Assembly: GCA_020466095.1 (NCBI GenBank)
Contig: CM035807.1
Span: 7,048,240 to 7,112,239 of the forward strand
Source: Chlorops oryzae
Taxonomy: Eukaryota > Arthropoda > Insecta > Diptera > Chloropidae
Direction: 5' to 3'
DNA length: 64,000 nucleotides
Shown here piece after piece: positions 26,456-39,739 of the stretch (the stretch's first letter is position 1; each line of letters begins with the position of its first letter). The notes under the pieces were generated by a model. The model searched no databases. It saw nothing but the letters and a program-made list of their open reading frames with translations, and was not told the DNA's origin. A program made the position numbers and the translations under genes.

Positions 26456-29400
26456 TTCCCCCGCACTCCAGTTTTGTGATAGGTTAAAGTTGTTGCAACT
26501 CTTTTGCATATTGAACACGATTTGAAGCTACGCTGACTTCGGGAAAAAAGAGCCGCAGACATCTTCTTTTCGATTGGGACGTCATTCTTTTTTTTGAATA
26601 TTTCTTTTTTTTTATTTTTTATTTGAAAATGGCGTTACACTGACTGCACACATTTTGCCGCCGCCGCTGTCTTTTGTAGCATTTTGCATGCAAATCTTGC
26701 GGCACAGACTAACAGGCAGCATTGCCTCCACGTCAACATCAAGCGAAGAGACGTGCTTCGTTGCATCTTCGGTATGTTCGTAGGACGGGATGCGAGGAGT
26801 ATGTAGATTCTTTGCAATCCTCTATGCTGTTTTTTCTATCCCTCTCGTGTTTTTTGTTTTGTTTGTTGCTTTTTTGGGGTTTGATTTCTCGCTTAGTGGC
26901 TCCACTGAATTTAAATGCAATCAAGCAAAAGTTGAAGAAAAAAAGAATACAACCTAAATGTGATGATATGCCGAAAAGATGAGGTTCAAGGAAAGATCAA
27001 ATGTTTTTTCCATAACCGTACATTAATATATTTGGGAAGTATGTATTCTCTAAGCTTTGTTTAGTTCAATCATTCTTTCCAACGATCATTATATTGGCTT
27101 ATTGGCAAAGCCAAGTTATAGAAGCCTTCTTTGTTTTTTTTAAGCCACCATAAGTAACCGATAAGACACCAGCACTCAATGACATTAATACAGTCATAGT
27201 CGACGCCATAAAAGTCAACACTGTCTGATGAAGATGATGTCGTTAACAACCACAACCTTGACTTGACTATCTTTTTCACTCTGTCTAGCATATATACGTA
27301 GTATTCGCATTTCGCATGTGCTGCGGCAAGTACGCGAAAATGCTAAAAAGACGCAAAAATATGCGCAGAAAAACGCATCAAAGTATGATGGCGTAGCATC
27401 AGCGGCGAACAATGGCTTATATGCGATGAAGTTAAGCCGTCTTCTTTTGCTTCTTCTGCCTCTTGTGGCTTCTAGTCTATTCCATGAACAACATATACAT
27501 ACGTCTAAATAAAGCCGTCCTCCGCTCCTCCGCCTTTTGGTTCGAAGACGAAGACGACTGCCTTTTCAGCGGCTAAAAATTTACGTACAACAATGCAATT
27601 TCCTGTCTTCCATGGTGCGTCTTTTTCCATTTTTTTTTCTTCTCCTTCTCTTCTTTTGCTTTCCCCCCGGATTTGAGATTGCATAGTTTCCTCCAAACGA
27701 ATGAATATATGTACATACATACAAGAACCTACACCAAGAGTGTTAAGTTTAAGTTAGTTTAAGCATAAGAACGTTCCGAACTTCTGGCCACATGCATCGC
27801 GTCAGCAAATAGTTTTCTCTTAGCCTTAGATAGAGCGCCATTGTTGCATAGATACACACATACAAACATAGAATTTGAGATTGGTATTTTCGCGCCAGGC
27901 ATGTACTTGCAACTGTTCAACAGCGATTCCAACAACTCACAACATGCCACTGCATTTATGTGCGTAAAAGTCCAAGGAAATTGATAAATAAATTAAAGGG
28001 AGACCTCTTCGTTTTTGCTGATAGATTTTCCTTTCTGAATACAACCCTGTAGATTTCACTGTGTACAGTGTTGTACAGTATGGTATATGAGATTAGGAAA
28101 TTAAATTTTCTCTTCATAAATGTAAAAAATTTGAATATTTCCTTGTCTGAAAGGTTCCTTTTTATATAAGTACATATATTTTTTTTGTTCATCGATACTT
28201 TTTCATTCAGCCTTGCACTTGAAAACCGCTTCGGAAAATGCCAAGACGAAAAGACTCTTTGTTCAATTTAAGTTTATTTTTATTTTCTGTTAGGTTTCAT
28301 TTTTTCAGCCAACTATCCATCCAGCTAGCCAACTATCTATCTATCAATAGACATGCATGTCGAATGCATGCAGCCATCCATCTATCCACAAAGTATATTG
28401 AAAGTTACCCTTTGATATTCCCTACTCTAATCGTCTCTTTCGTTCAATCTAGGTAGATGCTTCTCTTTCTTTCTTTGCAATGAAGCTTTGAGAGATCCAT
28501 CTATGGAGTTTTTTTTTCTCCTATCTTTTTGTGTATTTTTTTTTTTTTTCTGTGTGGTACAACGAGTTTACAGTTTAGCTTTAGGTGTCTGCTTCGTTTT
28601 TCTTCATTTCCAACATTTCATAATCTTTTTGCCATACTATCTCACTCTCCTTGAAATCCGCGCACTATGCATCGTACCCTGATTGCTAGTGGTTCTTTAT
28701 TGCCTTTAGGCACTATTGGCCATAGTCGTCGTGGTCGTCGTAGTCGTCGTTGTCTGACTTCTATTCTCGTTCGACAATTCGGAGTTGAATCGAGTCGAGT
28801 GGAGTATTTTGTTGATGCCATTGTGACGTGGTGGTTAAGATACCTTATTCCTGAAACGTTTTTCCTTTCAGACCTTCAAGCCATTATCATTATAATGCCG
28901 ATGCCGATGCCAATGCCGATGCATGTGTGTCTGTCTGTTCTAGTGAGTAGTCATCGTCTTTCAGCTCGAATGGAAAATGTGAAATGAACATTAGACTTTT
29001 TGGAGAGATTATTCCACCATGGCTGAGTGGTTTAGAGTTTGGCTTGGCCTGGATGGTCTGCTTCGGTATGGTCTCTACGAGTCTACGAGCCCTTTTGTTT
29101 TGTTTTGCCAAATGCCGGCTTTAAGAATTCCAGAATTTTGTGCGATGCACCCCACCGCAATGTGCATGTGTGTTTTTGAAGTTCGTATATCTCTTCGGAA
29201 ATTACAAAATGCCGCTATGAGGAAATTTAGTGGATTTCGCAGAAGCTCTTATTTCTATTGTGTAGGTTCAATAGACGCGCTTTGATACGTGCCTTTGAAA
29301 TCGTTACCGACATGTCTCTTGTACTGACTTGTACTTTATGTAGGCGAATCGAGTTTTGTCAATTTATGAAGGATTTGATTCTTGCCCATTGTATATGGCT

Positions 29401-29685
29401 TGGAATTTTTTTAGTGTATCAGGAATGATTTCTACAGTCTTTCTTTTGAGAGAGAGATACCTACTATTTTTTCGCCCTTTTGCTTGCTGTAAAAGCAATA
29501 ATAGATTGAGATTAAAAATTCAAAGAAGGATATCTCCATCGAAGGTGATTTTTTCCCTGCAACATTTCACAGCAATTGATAACCTTGTGTAGGTTTTCAT
29601 TCTATCTTTAGTGAAAGCGACAGGAAATATTTTTTTGATAATACTCGTAAATAAATGAAAGTGAAGTAACAGCTCAAATACTCAC

Positions 29686-29781
29686 CGGGACTACCAAGGA
29701 AGACTGAGGAATATAATCGCCTTGAGGCATCGGCATTTCTAGCGTCGGCAGGTGATGACCATTCTCTTCGACACCATCGAC
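29686..29781 (-). CDS. hth: hth 96-nt exon (RWCRREW...SVFLGSP linker segment)
   Basis: A 96-nt exon has acceptor tgcatttcag (ending at 29782) and donor CCCG|gtgagt (starting at 29685). In the frame set by its neighbours it completes a Gly codon and encodes RWCRREWSSPADARNADASR followed by RLYSSVFLGSP. It then leaves a G that starts the Asp codon of the next exon. The sequence matches the Hth segment after LTYDG. It is phase 1 at both ends and a multiple of three, so it is a potential in-frame cassette. The segment links the MEIS domain to the homeodomain and carries no recognised fold. If the donor were not used, the frame would stay open for about 30 codons beyond the exon and stop at a TGA near 29598. 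Confidence 0.95.
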
Positions 29782-31677
29782 CTGAAATGCAATTTTTTCC
29801 AAAGAAGAAAAGTCAAATTAGTTCAAAAATAATTCAAATAACAAAAATTAAAACAACGAATTTGAATACAAAAACAAAAAAAAAAAAGAGGAATGAAATA
29901 TGAAGAAGGAAATGAACCGAATTCGACGAAGCCCAAAAACCGAGGCGATAGAAAAGAATGCTGCGGAATTCTGATTTCGAAATAAATCAAAACCGAAACA
30001 AGGAACAAAGTAATATTTAAAAAAAAAGAGAAAAAATTCAACGAAAAAACAATAAATAAATAAAAAACAATTTGTAACACTTGTCAACTTAAAGTTAAGC
30101 CCTCGAGCTTAAAGTTTCATAATTTTTTGTTGCTTTTATTTTTCAATTTGTTTTTTTTTTTTTTTTTTTTATTTATTTTCATATTCGAAAAGACCTGCTT
30201 CTTTCTGTCCATGGCATACATACATTTATGCACGTTTATGAAATGTAGTTTCATTTTTTTGACACATGTGGAGCTCAAGTGGAATTACGAGTCATGTCTG
30301 CAATGTTCGGAAAGAAGGTGTGTGAAAACCAAATGCGAAAATTGCACAAAATTTAATAAATTAATTTCAAAAAGAAGAAGTATTAAACTAGATTAAATGA
30401 GAAATGAGAATCAGAAGGAAAACAGAAGGTGTGAAGACTAAAGACTCAGGCTGATTTGATGTGCTTACGAAATGGAACTTGTAGGTAGCTTATCATGTGA
30501 AGACTTTAAAAAGTAAATTTTTAAATAATTTTTCTTATTTTTAGTAAAAGTCATGATTACCTTAAAGGAAAGTCCCCATACAAAAGAAAAGGAAAAGCAC
30601 ACCCCTAAGTTTAGTCAGAGCCCGGACAATAGAAGGCGAAATTGTGTTTGCATTTTAAAGTCAAAGACGACAAAGAGGGCACACACCTTTATTTAAAATT
30701 TCCACTTTTTTCATTCTTCTCTTTCTTTTTATTTTCTTGAGAGTAATTTTTTTTTTTTTGAATTTTTTCCTTGGCGCGCTTATAACTGCTTTTATGCTTA
30801 ATGGCCAATTTCCTTGGGTGTAATGCGTTTTAAAGACATTTTTGTGGGGTGTTTATGCGCGCTGTGCCGTTAAAAAGTGGCTGGGTGGTGATGGCACGCT
30901 AGTAGAGGAAGGGAAGTGTAGCAAATGGGCAATTGCCATTTGTCTGGGGGATTGGTAGACCCAGCCTTAGCATGTGAATGACCTAAGGATTTTTTTTTTT
31001 TAAATAATTTTTTGCCCAACCGAAAAGTGTGGGTGACAATTTTTTTTTATGATTTAAATTTTTTCCTCTTAATTTTGGAGTTGTTCTCTTTGTACGTTTT
31101 TGCCCATTAATATAAATATTAATGGCATATTAGATTTCGTAATGTCGGTATAATAAACAAAAACGCAATATAAGCAAATTTGAATATGGAATTAATACAT
31201 TTTGTTTTGGTAATTTGGTTTAAATTTGTTTTATTTTTTTGGAAAAATTTTCATACGAAAGTACTTGACTAAATTATGAATAATGGCTCAATGGAGTGCT
31301 ATGAGGGAAGGTATTTTTCAGTTTAAATTCACTCGTTCCTCATATTTATTGCATTAATTTCGCAGAGATACTGAGATTTTGTTTTTGAAATTGTAATTTT
31401 AAATTGTGAATCTGAAAATTCCAGACGGCCGAGAAGTTTCATTGAAGGAAATACGTACATTTTTTTGAGGAGATAAGATTAAGATTGTTGTTCAACGGAG
31501 GTTATTTTCATAATGCGATGTAGAGTCTTCTATTCGGGAAGCTTTCTTTCTTTCTATACGAGCAATCTCGGCCTTAATATGTCGTCAACTTTCACATCTG
31601 GATGAAATTTCCTAAGTCAGGAATGTTTTCAAGTGAATCTCGTCACGGGATAAATTCAATCCATCATCAAATATCTA

Positions 31678-31762
31678 AAGTGAAAGCTCTACTTGCGGAC
31701 AGCTTCCACAAACGGACAAAAGGCCGCGACCGTCGTTGTCCGCTTATGGGAGCTTTCACTAT
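31678..31762. mobile_element. Short palindromic MITE-like hairpin
   Basis: The left end aagtgaaagctct...gcggaca is mirrored by the right end tgtccgct...ggagctttcactat. Eleven-base arms (AGTGAAAGCTC) and inner GCGGACA/TGTCCGC blocks pair in inverted orientation, with a TA just before the left arm. The GCGGACA motif is shared with the larger repeats at 39740 and 42131. Confidence 0.5.
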
Positions 31763-31884
31763 TCTTATCAATTAAGAGTTGCAGCATGAATTCTAGAAAA
31801 CTGTCCTATCTGAATAAATTCTTTGATCGTTGCGTACACAGAAGACAGCCTTGAGAATTTAATAGTATTCATATAGAGTCCAAG

Positions 31885-31975
31885 CTTCTAGGTAAGGATA
31901 GGTTAGTGTGTCTGGCACCATGATGGACTGGTGCTGGCACTTAGGGCTCACATCGGCCCGTTGTGATACCACGAA
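31885..31975 (-). mobile_element. LINE 3'-end remnant
   Basis: The plus strand carries aggttagtgtgtctggcacc, then cacttagggctcacatcg and gcccgttgtgataccacg. The last block is nearly identical to that at the end of the LINE fragment at 10820-11369, in the same orientation. No coding part is left. Confidence 0.5.
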
Positions 31976-34010
31976 TAATGTGAAAACAAAGAAAACCAGA
32001 GACAGAAAAAACGACCTCAGGTGGGAGTTAGACCCAGAGCTTCTTACTTCGTACGATGGAATCTCAACCAATAACGCCACTAAGTCTTTCGATAACCTTC
32101 TCTTAGACCCAATGGTCGTAGTCTTAAGTCTGTTAAAGAACTTCGAAAGTTTAAATTGTCGATTAAATATTTTTAGTCTTCATGCCACTTTGACTCAATC
32201 AAATACCTTTCCCATAATTGGATTTTTCAAAAATTTTCATATACAATTAGTCATCCTGTTTAGACTCTCCTGAAGACTATCGTTTGAAAGTTAAAACCTC
32301 CAAAAATTTTAAACTGAAAGGAAGTTTTCGCTGTCACTGAAACTAGAAAAGGCTCCTACCAATGGTCGAAATAACGTTGAAAGGGAGAGAATTTTGAAGA
32401 TACTAGATTAGAGGTGCTATGATATTCCATAATGTCCCTCTTTTTATTGTGAGTAATAATAAAAAACCTTAAAGAAACGTCGAAAAGCACTTTCGTCTAA
32501 GGAAAATGACATTTAGAAATATAGTCCCAATATCAAATCAAAATAATCCCGATTCGTTCCTCATTTTGAAGTGCCGAACTTCACTGATTTCCTCCAATCT
32601 AATTTAATTTAATGTTCTCCAACAAAACGAAACTGAATTCGATTCACATCAAAAGAAACATATCTCAAATTCATATCATTTTACTACTCTCACTGCAGCT
32701 TCCTCTCTTCATCGAATCGCGGCCTATAAATGCTTTATCATAAATCCCGGATTTTTATGAAAATTAAATGGACTGAATATTGATACATTAAAGCCATAAG
32801 AAATTTCTCTTTATCGCGACTCAATTAGAATCAATAACAATTGAACCCACGCAACACTATCAAACCGAATAATGACATAAAATAATGACAGAGCATCCGA
32901 CATTGAATGAGAATCATCAAAAAAATATAAAAAAAAAGGTCATAAAATTCAAAGGAAAGCTCATAAAAATCGTAGAAGTCATAAAAATAAAAGCTTGAAA
33001 ATTAATAATTTCGACGCTAAAGACTTCCTGAACTAGAAAATGCTTAATAATGCGGGACTTGGCCTCAGATGATTTCTCCCTTCTTGTTTTTTATGACGAG
33101 AGATTTTAATTCGCGCATAAATTCGGATCCAATTATTTGCGAAAGAATTTTAACAATTTATATGCGTATTTTCTTTTTTTTTTTCCTTTAGCAGTACTTG
33201 AAGAAATGTTTTTTTTTTCATTTTTATTTTCATTTTTATAGCAAGTGATTGAGTGAATTCGCCTTCGCCGCGAAGAGTAGACCAAGTTCTCTTTATTTCG
33301 CTCTTAAGTGGTCGAACGATTTCCCCTTTGAGCGCTCGCATGGCTGTCAGTGTGTGCATTCGTCAAATCACGTAAAATAAAAGTTGACGCTTTGGACTGC
33401 TTTTTCTTCTGCTTCTTCTTCTTCGTCGTAATATCGTAAGAGCGTAAAATTAGCATTGGGAGGGGGTTGTACACAAAATGAACGCAGAAGTCAATATACA
33501 TATATATACGCATAGGTGTGCGTAGCTGGGTGTATGTGAGGCAAGTCTCGTACATTTCTTTTAAGTCGCTCGAAGCGTCTTTGGGTAAAAATGTTTTCTT
33601 CATTTCTGCGGAAAATTGATTTTCTTAAAAGTAATTTAAAGAAATTCAACAAAAATTGATGGTTTTCACTTAAAGGGAAATTTAGGAAAAAAATAAAAAT
33701 AATGGAAATTCGCTTTTATTGCTTTAATCGGACGTCTTTAGTGAGCTTTGATTGGCTTGACTTGAGGAACGATTTTATTTTTCAAAGAAGCATAAAAATT
33801 TTTTTTTCTAGAATAAAAATTTTTGCCGACGGGAAAATATTTTAAGAAGGAAAATCCTTTGTTTGAAAAATGTAATGCTCGCTTAAATCGGAGTCTGATT
33901 TATGCTTAAATATGCTTACTCGAGGGGGAGGGGGTCAAATATTGTAATTAATTGACAGCCCTTAAGAGCCCTGTTGAGTATTGAGGACTGACTGTAATGC
34001 GAGAATCTCA

Positions 34011-34326
34011 ATTTTTATCTTTCTCTCTATCTTCCTCCCATTTTTGTCTTACTCACTCTCTCCTCTCTCTCTCTCTTTCACTCTCTCTTTTTCTCCTTTT
34101 TTGTCCTTTTTTTCTCTTTCTCTCTTTCTATCTTTGTCTTTTTCTCTCTTTCTATCTTTTTCTCTCTTTCTCTTTATCTCTCTCTTTCTCTTTTTGTATT
34201 TCTCTCTCTATCTTTCTCTTTCCACTTTTTCTCTCTCACTTTTCCTTTCTTCCTCTCTTTCACTCTTTCTCTTTTCCTCTCTTTCTTTTTTACTCTATTT
34301 TTCTTTTCTTCTCTCTTTTGCTCTAA

Positions 34327-34358
<32 letters not shown>

Positions 34359-34545
34359 AGCTCTCATTATGTCAATTTTACTCCTTATCTTTCTCTCTGT
34401 ATATTTCTCTGCCGCTTTCCCTCTTTTTCTCTATGTCTTTCTTTTTCACTCTTTCTCTCCTAATCTCTCATTCTCTGTTTTTCTCTCTCTCTCTCTCTCT
34501 CTCTTCTCTCTTCTCTCCTCTTCTCTCTCTCTTCTCTCTTCTCTT

Positions 34546-34596
<51 letters not shown>

Positions 34597-34712
34597 ATCC
34601 CTCTTTCTCTCTCTCTATCTTTCCTCGTCTCTTTCCCCATTTTCCTCTTTCTTTCTCTCTTTTTCGTTCTTTCTCTCCCTTTATCTTGCTCTCCCTCTCT
34701 CGCTCTCTCTTA
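34011..34712. repeat. ~700-bp pyrimidine-rich (CT/CTTT) tract
   Basis: The plus strand is almost all C and T, with pure CT runs at about 34332-34357 and 34557-34592 and CTTT-type units between. Serine/leucine/phenylalanine-rich open frames on this strand are repeat artefacts. On the hth transcript this is a GA-rich purine tract. Confidence 0.93.
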
Positions 34713-36413
34713 TACATACTTTTTTTTTAAAAAAAAGGCTTTCTTTTATATAACCCGGACCTAGTTTGCTAGCAGTAGGTCGACTTACATACACTTGCAT
34801 CTTTTTTAAAATGAGGAAAACTTCCGAAATTGGCATCACAGATCTTAGAATTGATCGCGACAACAGGTGATCATAAACAATGTTACATTTAAGCCTCTAA
34901 AGAGAACAAGTTTTATCGCCGTCAACGTTATTCTGGTCAAAAATTTCCCAAATAAATGAAAATTTAAGCTACACGTGCATTCGAAACAATTTCCTTGTAA
35001 ACAATCTTAGCAAAACAATTTCAATTAAAATAAGAGTAACAAAAAAGTTAAAGGCAAAAAATTCCACAGCGCGTCGTCAAGTCAAAGGCAAATACGAATA
35101 TTTTCTTTCTTTTGGCCTTATTGTTGTTTTTCCTTTACAAGTTTTTATATTTCGCTAGACTAACAAACATTTTCAAGCTCATAAATCATTTTGCCGCATT
35201 GCAAAATAAAATTGGGAAAAAAAAACGAACACAATGAAAACACTTGGTAGTGCGGGACGCGAAGGGAAGCACACGGAAGAGAGCGTTTGAAATTAGCTTT
35301 TAGAATTTTAAATTTAATTTTTCAAAAAAAAGATGGTAAAAAATTTCAAGAATGGAAGTTTCCAAGATTAGATTTCCCTTCATTTCTCATTTCACTTCAA
35401 TTTGAGAAATAATTTTCTTAATTTTTTCGCCTATTTTTGTGTTACTTTTCTAAAACAAAATTCCATGCATTGCTAACATGAAAGCGCATTTAACTTGCGC
35501 TTTGAAATCCAAATGAAATAAAGCAACGCAGCACGGTTTGGGCGGGTGTGGAGGCGCGGGCTGGGGCTGGGGCGTCGGAAGTAGCGATGACGCTAAATGG
35601 TGAGCTGACAGTAATGTAGGAGGACATAGATACATGTATAAAGCGAAGACTATGCAAGACCAGACTGAATGTGTGTGGGGTATGTCTGTTTGGAAATTTT
35701 GTTGAAAATGGTGGCAACACTTGCGCTAAAAACTTTAACAATAGCAACAACAAAACGACAGTGGATGGAGTGTTTGCAATTGACAGAGGGAAAAATTCTG
35801 CTTTTTTGTGTTTATTTATAGAAAAATATACATATATGTAGGTATGTGTTGACGATATGAAGGCAACACTATGATAACCCATTAACTGTCGTACACCCAA
35901 AGCGTTGAAATAGTGGAAAAGTAATAAATCATTTCAACTGTCACTTTCGAAAAACAATTTTATCTAAATAGAAAATGTAGAAATTTTGTTAGAATTTTTT
36001 TAAAGATATTTTTTTTTTATTTTTTGCAAACTGCAATCAAGCCCTTAAGTCGACTATGCAAAACAGTGGGAAGAATTTCGATTAAATTTATTTGTTTTTT
36101 TTTTCTGATTTTTCTCGTCGCTACTGTAATTCCATGATTTTTTGTATTTTTTATATATATATTTTTTTTTTTCATTTTTATTGGACTTTAGACTTTAGCC
36201 GAGAAATCTTGCATGCCGCGTTAATCAAGCGCAGCATGCTGTGAACCCTCATAATTTAAGTCGGTCTAGTCTACAGTGAGACGTTGTGACTGCCCGCTCG
36301 CTCTGATATTGATGTTCACGCTCTATGGTGGCAACATAAGACAATTTGATTCATTCATGAGCATAATCGAATCGCAGACAACGAACGGACAAGCGAATGA
36401 ACGAACCGCCGCA

Positions 36414-36450
36414 CCGACCGACCGACCGACTGACCGACCGGCTGACTGAC
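36414..36450. repeat. (GACC/GACT)n tetranucleotide repeat
   Basis: About nine units of gacc with gact and ggct variants, in a locally GC-richer stretch. Confidence 0.8.
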
Positions 36451-39400
36451 AATCCAAGTGACGCAATGGCTAGAAATCATATTTATTAAGGAGTTTATTC
36501 GGGTTGCTGACGCTGAATGCCATTTGTCATTTTTTCACTTCGAAGTCTCGCATTTTTTTTTTTTTTTTGGATTTGAAGCGATGCACTTTGCTTAGGAGCT
36601 GTTTAAAACGACACGCCACTGACAGTGTTAATGAAGAGGTTCTCGAAAATGTCACGAAAATTATGAGCATAATTTTAGAGAGGAAATTATTTGACTACTA
36701 AGTGTTAATGCCGAGTGGAGTGCTCTCAAATTATAAGCAAACTCAATTTATTGTCAAAGAAGGCCTCTTTTCCCACCATCTTTAAATTCTTAAAAAGCTT
36801 CAATAATGTTTAAGCCGATCTAGAAACCAGTTGGTGAAAGAACAACCCTGTTTTTAGAGTTCAACTTTCTTTCTTTCTTTCTCATCCTTCTCGATGCTTC
36901 TTTCTTAAGAGCTCTCCACTACATATTAACATTTCTTTTTCCCCCCAACAAGGTTCTTTGCTTAAAAGTTCCGATAGTGTCTGAGTATAATTAGAAACAG
37001 CTCTGTTTTTGCCTCTCTAAATCAGCTGATTGCTCTTATATGAATATGTATATTATTCTACCTTACTTTATCTTAGCCTGCTTCCTAAGACTTAAACCTT
37101 AACCGTCTCCCATTCATTTCGAAGTTTTTTAAAAATTCTAAAAGAAACAATTGAATCAGCTGTTAATAAAACAACCCTGACTAAGAATGGTGCTGCCATA
37201 CATTTCAGTTATTAAATTGCGTATTTTCTGCCTTTTTTTTGAACTCTTTAACATGTTCCTTTAAAGTATTTAAATCTCCCAAAACTGCCTTCTCACATTC
37301 CATCGCTCAGTGACATATCACATGCACTTGCTGTACATGCAACATACTCGTACAACAGGCAACAACGGCGAAACATAATTTCACAAACAACCACAACAAT
37401 TTTTCACAATTTTCACGTGTAAATTTTCCAATTCGTTGAATTTGGGAAATTACAAAAAAAAAAAAAAAACCAACAAACAAAAAGCGAAAAAAAACCGGAC
37501 AGCATAAAATGCAGCAACATCAACATGGTTATTGCCGTTTTTACAGTTCTGTTGATATGGTCTTTAAAGGGTTTGGGCAACAACTGAAACTACAACAGCG
37601 ACGAGGACAAAAAAAAAAAAAAAACATTAATTTTCTAATTATGTAAAATGTCAGCAAAAGAATTTGCGAGGAATTTAAAATATGCATGAGATATACGAAT
37701 ATTTTATTTTTATTTTTGAAGTTATATTTTCCACTACACCCGCTGCAAAAAAATTAGCACCAGCACTGAGGCGCACTACACATGAAAATGCTAGGCACGC
37801 AGCTGCGTCTATGGCATATAAAATATAAAATGGTGGTAGGTTAATGTTGCGAACGTGTTCGGAAAGGGGTTGAAGGATTTTTGTTGTTTGCTTTTTTTTC
37901 CCTTTTTTTTTGATTTCGCATATTGCAAAAAAAAAAAAAAAAACCGTTCAAGCGGAGAAGAAATGCAGCCGAAGGGGGGAAATGTTAAAAAAATTAAAAG
38001 GAAAAACAACAACGATTGGTCAGTCAACGTTGGTAATACACATGCCGCAGGGATATAAATACCGGTAGATAAGAGACTCGAGAACAGTAGGATGCACATG
38101 CTGATGTGTAGGTTACGTGCGTGCGTACGGTTCGTGCGTCTGTAACGCTTGCAGACAGGCGGCTTTTGTGAATTAAACCTGTAGGGCAGGATCGCCGCGA
38201 AGAGAGGGGACTGCAGAGAGCGAGAAAGGGAGATAGAGAGAGAATGAGAGAGGGAAAGAATGCAGTATTGAGAGAAAATGGAAAAATTCCAAAATAAAAG
38301 AATATGCAAAAAAATTAAAGAGGACGTTTTCTACCCGGCATTACCCAGTTCTTCATATAAATGCATCAGTCTTGGCGTTTAAAAAGGACATTGAACTGAT
38401 TCAACGAATTCACAAACACCGTTCTTTTGGTAGTGCTTTTTTTTCGTTCTACATAAAGGTATTCGCAACTTTGTTGCTGCAACATTGCACTTGCTTCATA
38501 TGCTTGCTTTGCTTGGCAACGAAAATTTGCATGTCACTGATGCCACGGCAGTTTTTCAAACACAAAACAAACAAAAAATTGAGAAAAAAATTCCAAAAAA
38601 TTCGAAAAACCGGAAAATCCCTACCAAACTTTTTTTCGCATGCAGTTATGGATTTAATGGTCCCGACGCACACAAACACACGAGCACTCGCACTCACACT
38701 CACACTCACCCAAACCAAGGCAACTTCACAATTCAGTCGAGAAAAGCTCTAATGTAATAAAAATGCTCCAAAATGGATTTAAAGCTTAGAGGTTTCCGCT
38801 GCAGCAGCATCCATTGTAATGGGATATAGCGACTATTTTTCCCCCTTCCCACTTTTTTCGTCTTTTTTTTTTTTTTTTTTTTTGTGTTGAAGGCGCTCAT
38901 GTTTCGGTGCTTTTTGTGTATTTATCATTTTGCCGCCGGTAAAAGTCGCTTTTTGTCTCACTCAATGGTTGGTCCAATTATTTTTATTTTGATTTTTTTT
39001 ACTTTAAATTGGCTTTAGCTGGAATTTGAAGAGTTTAAAAATGGATTTGCATGCCCAACAGCAACAAGAACAATAACAAAAACAAAGGTTTTAAATAAAA
39101 TTGCATTTGGGAAACTTTTTTTCCTTTGAAGGAAAATAATTTTTTTTTTTTAATTTAATGAAAATTTATAACTTTAGTTAGGATAATGGCGTGTTCGGGG
39201 ATGAGGGGATATTTTTGTCAAGCTCGCCCTTTTATTTCACACCCAATAAATGTGCATTGAAATTAGCGAAGGAAGTGCTTTTATATTTTAATTCTTTTGC
39301 CGTTATTTCTAGTGCATAGAGGCCGATAGACAGACAGAGTGTTAATGGTGTGTATAACGATTTGAATGTGCAATAAAGCACAATGAAGTCTTCAAAGCGT

Positions 39401-39739
39401 AACGAGCAAAGCGATGGAGATGAGAAGAGGCTTTTTTGTTCAAATCTAACAGAGAAATACCTTAAAACAGCCACAGTGTCGTAGATGGAGGGGGAAAATT
39501 CGGGAGATTGTCCTATAAATCACCTGAGTGTATATCATTAACTTGAGTGTGAAGTCTAAAGTAAAGATGGGCAACGGGCCGGGATTCGAAATTTAGGCCC
39601 ATCTCTAGTCTAAAGCTACTCAAAAGAGACCACATAAAATGTTTAAGAGATAGGATCAGTATCAGCACGATGACTTGTGTAGCCATGACCGCCTGTTTAT
39701 CGAAGAAATTTTCTTTGAAAATTCGGCAATATGTAGTTA

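Larger units (their letters stand above)
21157..29685 (-). other. hth: hth intron, 8.5 kb, between the 96-nt exon and the microexon
   Basis: No gene is recognised. It contains a LINE 3'-end remnant (21516-21575), a speculative 32-nt cryptic exon (22770-22801), an inverted-repeat element (23224-23420), A-rich stretches around 24030-24100 and 24840-24900, a CT run (26419-26452), and short GTC and ATGCCG runs near 28722-28755 and 28893-28922. Confidence 0.8.

Noticed and set aside
29024..29100. tRNA-like A box (tggctgagtggtt)
   Set aside because: No matching B box, no cloverleaf arms and no acceptor stem around it.
33981..34764. Ser/Leu/Phe-rich open frames (up to 160 residues)
   Set aside because: They are a translation of a CT-rich simple repeat, with no non-repetitive coding content.
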